This document shows positions 62,856 to 64,000 of a DNA stretch of 64,000 nt, in pieces. Both the position numbers and the translations under genes were made by a program. The DNA lies in contig JADJBS010000010.1 in NCBI GenBank assembly GCA_016703665.1, positions 1-64,000 on the forward strand, given 5' to 3'. The DNA is from Candidatus Defluviibacillus avedoerensis. Lineage in GTDB: Bacteria > Pseudomonadota > Gammaproteobacteria > Burkholderiales > Burkholderiaceae_C. Each line of letters begins with the position of its first letter. Position 1 is the stretch's first letter. The notes under the pieces are model-generated. The model saw nothing but the letters and a program-made list of their open reading frames with translations. It was not told where the DNA came from and made no database searches.

Positions 62856-63501
62856 GCAAGCGAAGCGCTTGCCGGTACGAAGCCGCAGGTTGCATCACAT
62901 CAAAGTGAACCGTCTGCCAGCCAACACGGCGCGCACCTTCGATGTTGCGCAGTTGGTCGTCTACAAACAAACACTGATGTGCCGCAATGCCCAGTTGTTC
63001 CTGGCAAGCAAGATAGGCACGTGCGTCGGGTTTGAGGATACCGGTATAGGTGGCATCCACGATCACATCAAACAGATTCAACAGCGGCAGTCTGGCCCTG
63101 AAGGCTGCGCCGTAAAACAAGTCCAGCTCGTTCGACAGTACCGCCAATTTGTAGCCTGCAGCCTTGGCAGCTTGAATGGCCGCTATGGCCTCGGGACGGG
63201 TCACTGCGTCAGGATCTGCACCTCGCGCACGCTGCACAAGTGTCTCCATCTTGTCCCAGTGCTCACCCACCAAATGGCCCACTTCACGCGTGCGCTGCAG
63301 CCAGTAGTCACGCTCCGTGATCTTGTCAGCCTGCATATCGCGCCACAGCGGGTCCATGGATGGATCGAAAGGACCCTGCCAAGTGAGGGTGCCTGGTGCC
63401 AAGCCTAGCGCTGCTTCGGTTAGGTGATGGGTCTCGAACAGGGTACGGCTGATCACACCGCCAAAGTCCAGCACCAGGGCCTGGGTCTTAGGGTCAGTCA
63501 T
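62833..63501 (-). CDS. HAD-superfamily hydrolase (subfamily IA)
   Basis: 222 residues from ATG 63499-63501. Motif I ALVLDFGGVISRTLFETHHL has the nucleophile Asp but G in place of the second Asp (D-F-G-G), a known variant in epoxide-hydrolase N-terminal-like HADs. Motif II Ser is in KLAVLSNELDLFYGAAF, motif III Lys in GILKPDARAYLACQEQLGIA, and motif IV Asp in QCLFVDDQLRNIEGARRVGW. Coupled to the upstream Tm-1-like gene (ATGA 63498-63501). Likely a phosphatase or dehalogenase-type enzyme of unknown substrate. Confidence 0.9.
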   Translation of the reverse strand: MTDPKTQALVLDFGGVISRTLFETHHLTEAALGLAPGTLTWQGPFDPSMDPLWRDMQADKITERDYWLQRTREVGHLVGEHWDKMETLVQRARGADPDAVTRPEAIAAIQAAKAAGYKLAVLSNELDLFYGAAFRARLPLLNLFDVIVDATYTGILKPDARAYLACQEQLGIAAHQCLFVDDQLRNIEGARRVGWQTVHFDVMQPAASYRQALRLLGTSLES

Positions 63502-64000
63502 GTGGGTGATCCTTTGGGCACCAGTCCCTTGGCCACCCACTCATCAAATACCGCCAGGGCAGCGTCGCAAAAGGCTTTGTCGTTGATATGCACCGGCAAG
63601 GCCTGCAGCTGTGCGGGCCCCACATGAGTCTGGATGGCATCCACAAAAGCGGCCAGCGCGGGCGCATCGTGCAAGGGCTCCCCGGGCAAATCCCAGGCCT
63701 GCACGCCTTTGAGCGGCATCAGCAGGCAGGTGGGGCCTTTGGCCTCAGCCAAGCGTGTGCCAATTTCTCTGGCAATCTGCCGACGCAAATCGGCGCTGGC
63801 TGTGGTGGAAGCGATCAGTCGGTTGTGCGCATGCGCGGGCGCTTCCTCATACCCCGCAGGCGGCGCGCCCCAGGTAGGGAAGTCGATCATGTCGGCTGCA
63901 CCCGGTGCCACCAGCTGCGGTACACCCACACGCCCCGCACCACGCAGACGGTCTGGGCCTGAGGTCACACACGAGCCCCCCAGGTGGTTGGCCAGTTCCT
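63498..64000 (-). CDS. Tm-1-like / UPF0261 ATP-binding-fold protein (C-terminal part, cut by window edge)
   Basis: The visible part is about 167 residues; the N-terminus lies beyond position 64000. ELANHLGGSCVTSGPDRLRG, AGRVGVPQLVAPGAADMIDF, AHNRLIASTTASADLRRQIA, GTRLAEAKGPTCLLMPLKGV, QAWDLPGEPLHDAPALAAFV and LPVHINDKAFCDAALAVF match the C-terminal half of UPF0261 proteins, relatives of the tomato Tm-1 N-terminal domain. Molecular function uncertain. Start of the coupled run with HAD, DMT and DUF2817 genes. Confidence 0.88.
   Translation of the reverse strand, partial: ELANHLGGSCVTSGPDRLRGAGRVGVPQLVAPGAADMIDFPTWGAPPAGYEEAPAHAHNRLIASTTASADLRRQIAREIGTRLAEAKGPTCLLMPLKGVQAWDLPGEPLHDAPALAAFVDAIQTHVGPAQLQALPVHINDKAFCDAALAVFDEWVAKGLVPKGSPT

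Noticed and set aside
1..64000. CRISPR arrays, rRNA operons, complete tRNA genes, toxin-antitoxin or restriction genes
   Set aside because: I looked for repeat-spacer periodicity and for such signatures on both strands and saw none; only the tmRNA and one tRNA fragment were found.

Overview
The window looks like a chromosomal segment of a betaproteobacterium of the order Burkholderiales, most likely family Comamonadaceae (Rhodoferax / Polaromonas / Acidovorax-like). This rests on the protein flavour: five orphan Bug/TctC-type solute-binding proteins, a phasin with likely PhaR sites, the purN and rsmB genes lying close together, and a tmRNA whose tag reads ANDERFALAA. No genome comparison could be run, so the genus is an inference.

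Layout. 0.2-6.8 kb: housekeeping genes (rsmB, purN, a glutathione transferase, a tautomerase, cca, a YbfB-type MFS carrier, an adhesin-E-like secreted protein). 6.9-8.5 kb: a degraded island with a 3' fragment of tRNA-Phe, an AlpA-type regulator and a tyrosine recombinase. 9.0-15.2 kb: a cyanate module (DUF1348 protein, cyanase, a nitrate/cyanate-type ABC transporter, a two-component system), followed at 15.5 kb by a second decayed copy of the same recombinase. 15.9-26.1 kb: a sulfate-ester catabolic locus, with six minus-strand genes (Bug, sulfatase, choline-sulfatase, Bug, GMC oxidoreductase, aldehyde dehydrogenase) divergent from a GntR/UTRA regulator and an enolase-superfamily enzyme. 26.5-29.6 kb: TetR, Bug and carboxylesterase genes behind a perfect palindrome. 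29.8-32.5 kb: an IS21-family element. 32.5-34.6 kb: the integrase end of an element inserted at the 3' end of ssrA (tmRNA, 34.7-35.1 kb).

35.2-43.5 kb: a MocR regulator divergent from eight tightly packed genes (LysE exporter, EamA permease, cupin, aminotransferase, PhzF, MFS, VOC protein, threonine-dehydratase-like enzyme), nearly all joined by 4-base start/stop overlaps. I consider this the best candidate for an undescribed pathway. 43.7-49.6 kb: a five-PAS GGDEF-EAL protein and an outer-membrane protein with an OmpA-like domain and two Ig-like domains. 49.6-54.1 kb: a divergent set with an acyl-CoA carboxyltransferase subunit, a Bug protein, a free biotin carrier and an acyl-CoA ligase, but no biotin carboxylase. 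54.2-56.9 kb: phasin, a GntR/FCD regulator, a histidine-phosphatase-fold protein and MsrB. 57.0-64.0 kb: a minus-strand run (MFS, amidase, Bug, DUF2817, DMT permease, HAD hydrolase, Tm-1-like/UPF0261 protein cut by the window edge).

Sequence quality. Most genes in the first 32.9 kb carry one or more frameshifts although the protein signal continues in the next frame. Genes from 33.3 kb onward are intact. I read most of the frameshifts as base-calling or assembly indels, so coordinates given for frameshifted genes span the whole reconstructed gene.
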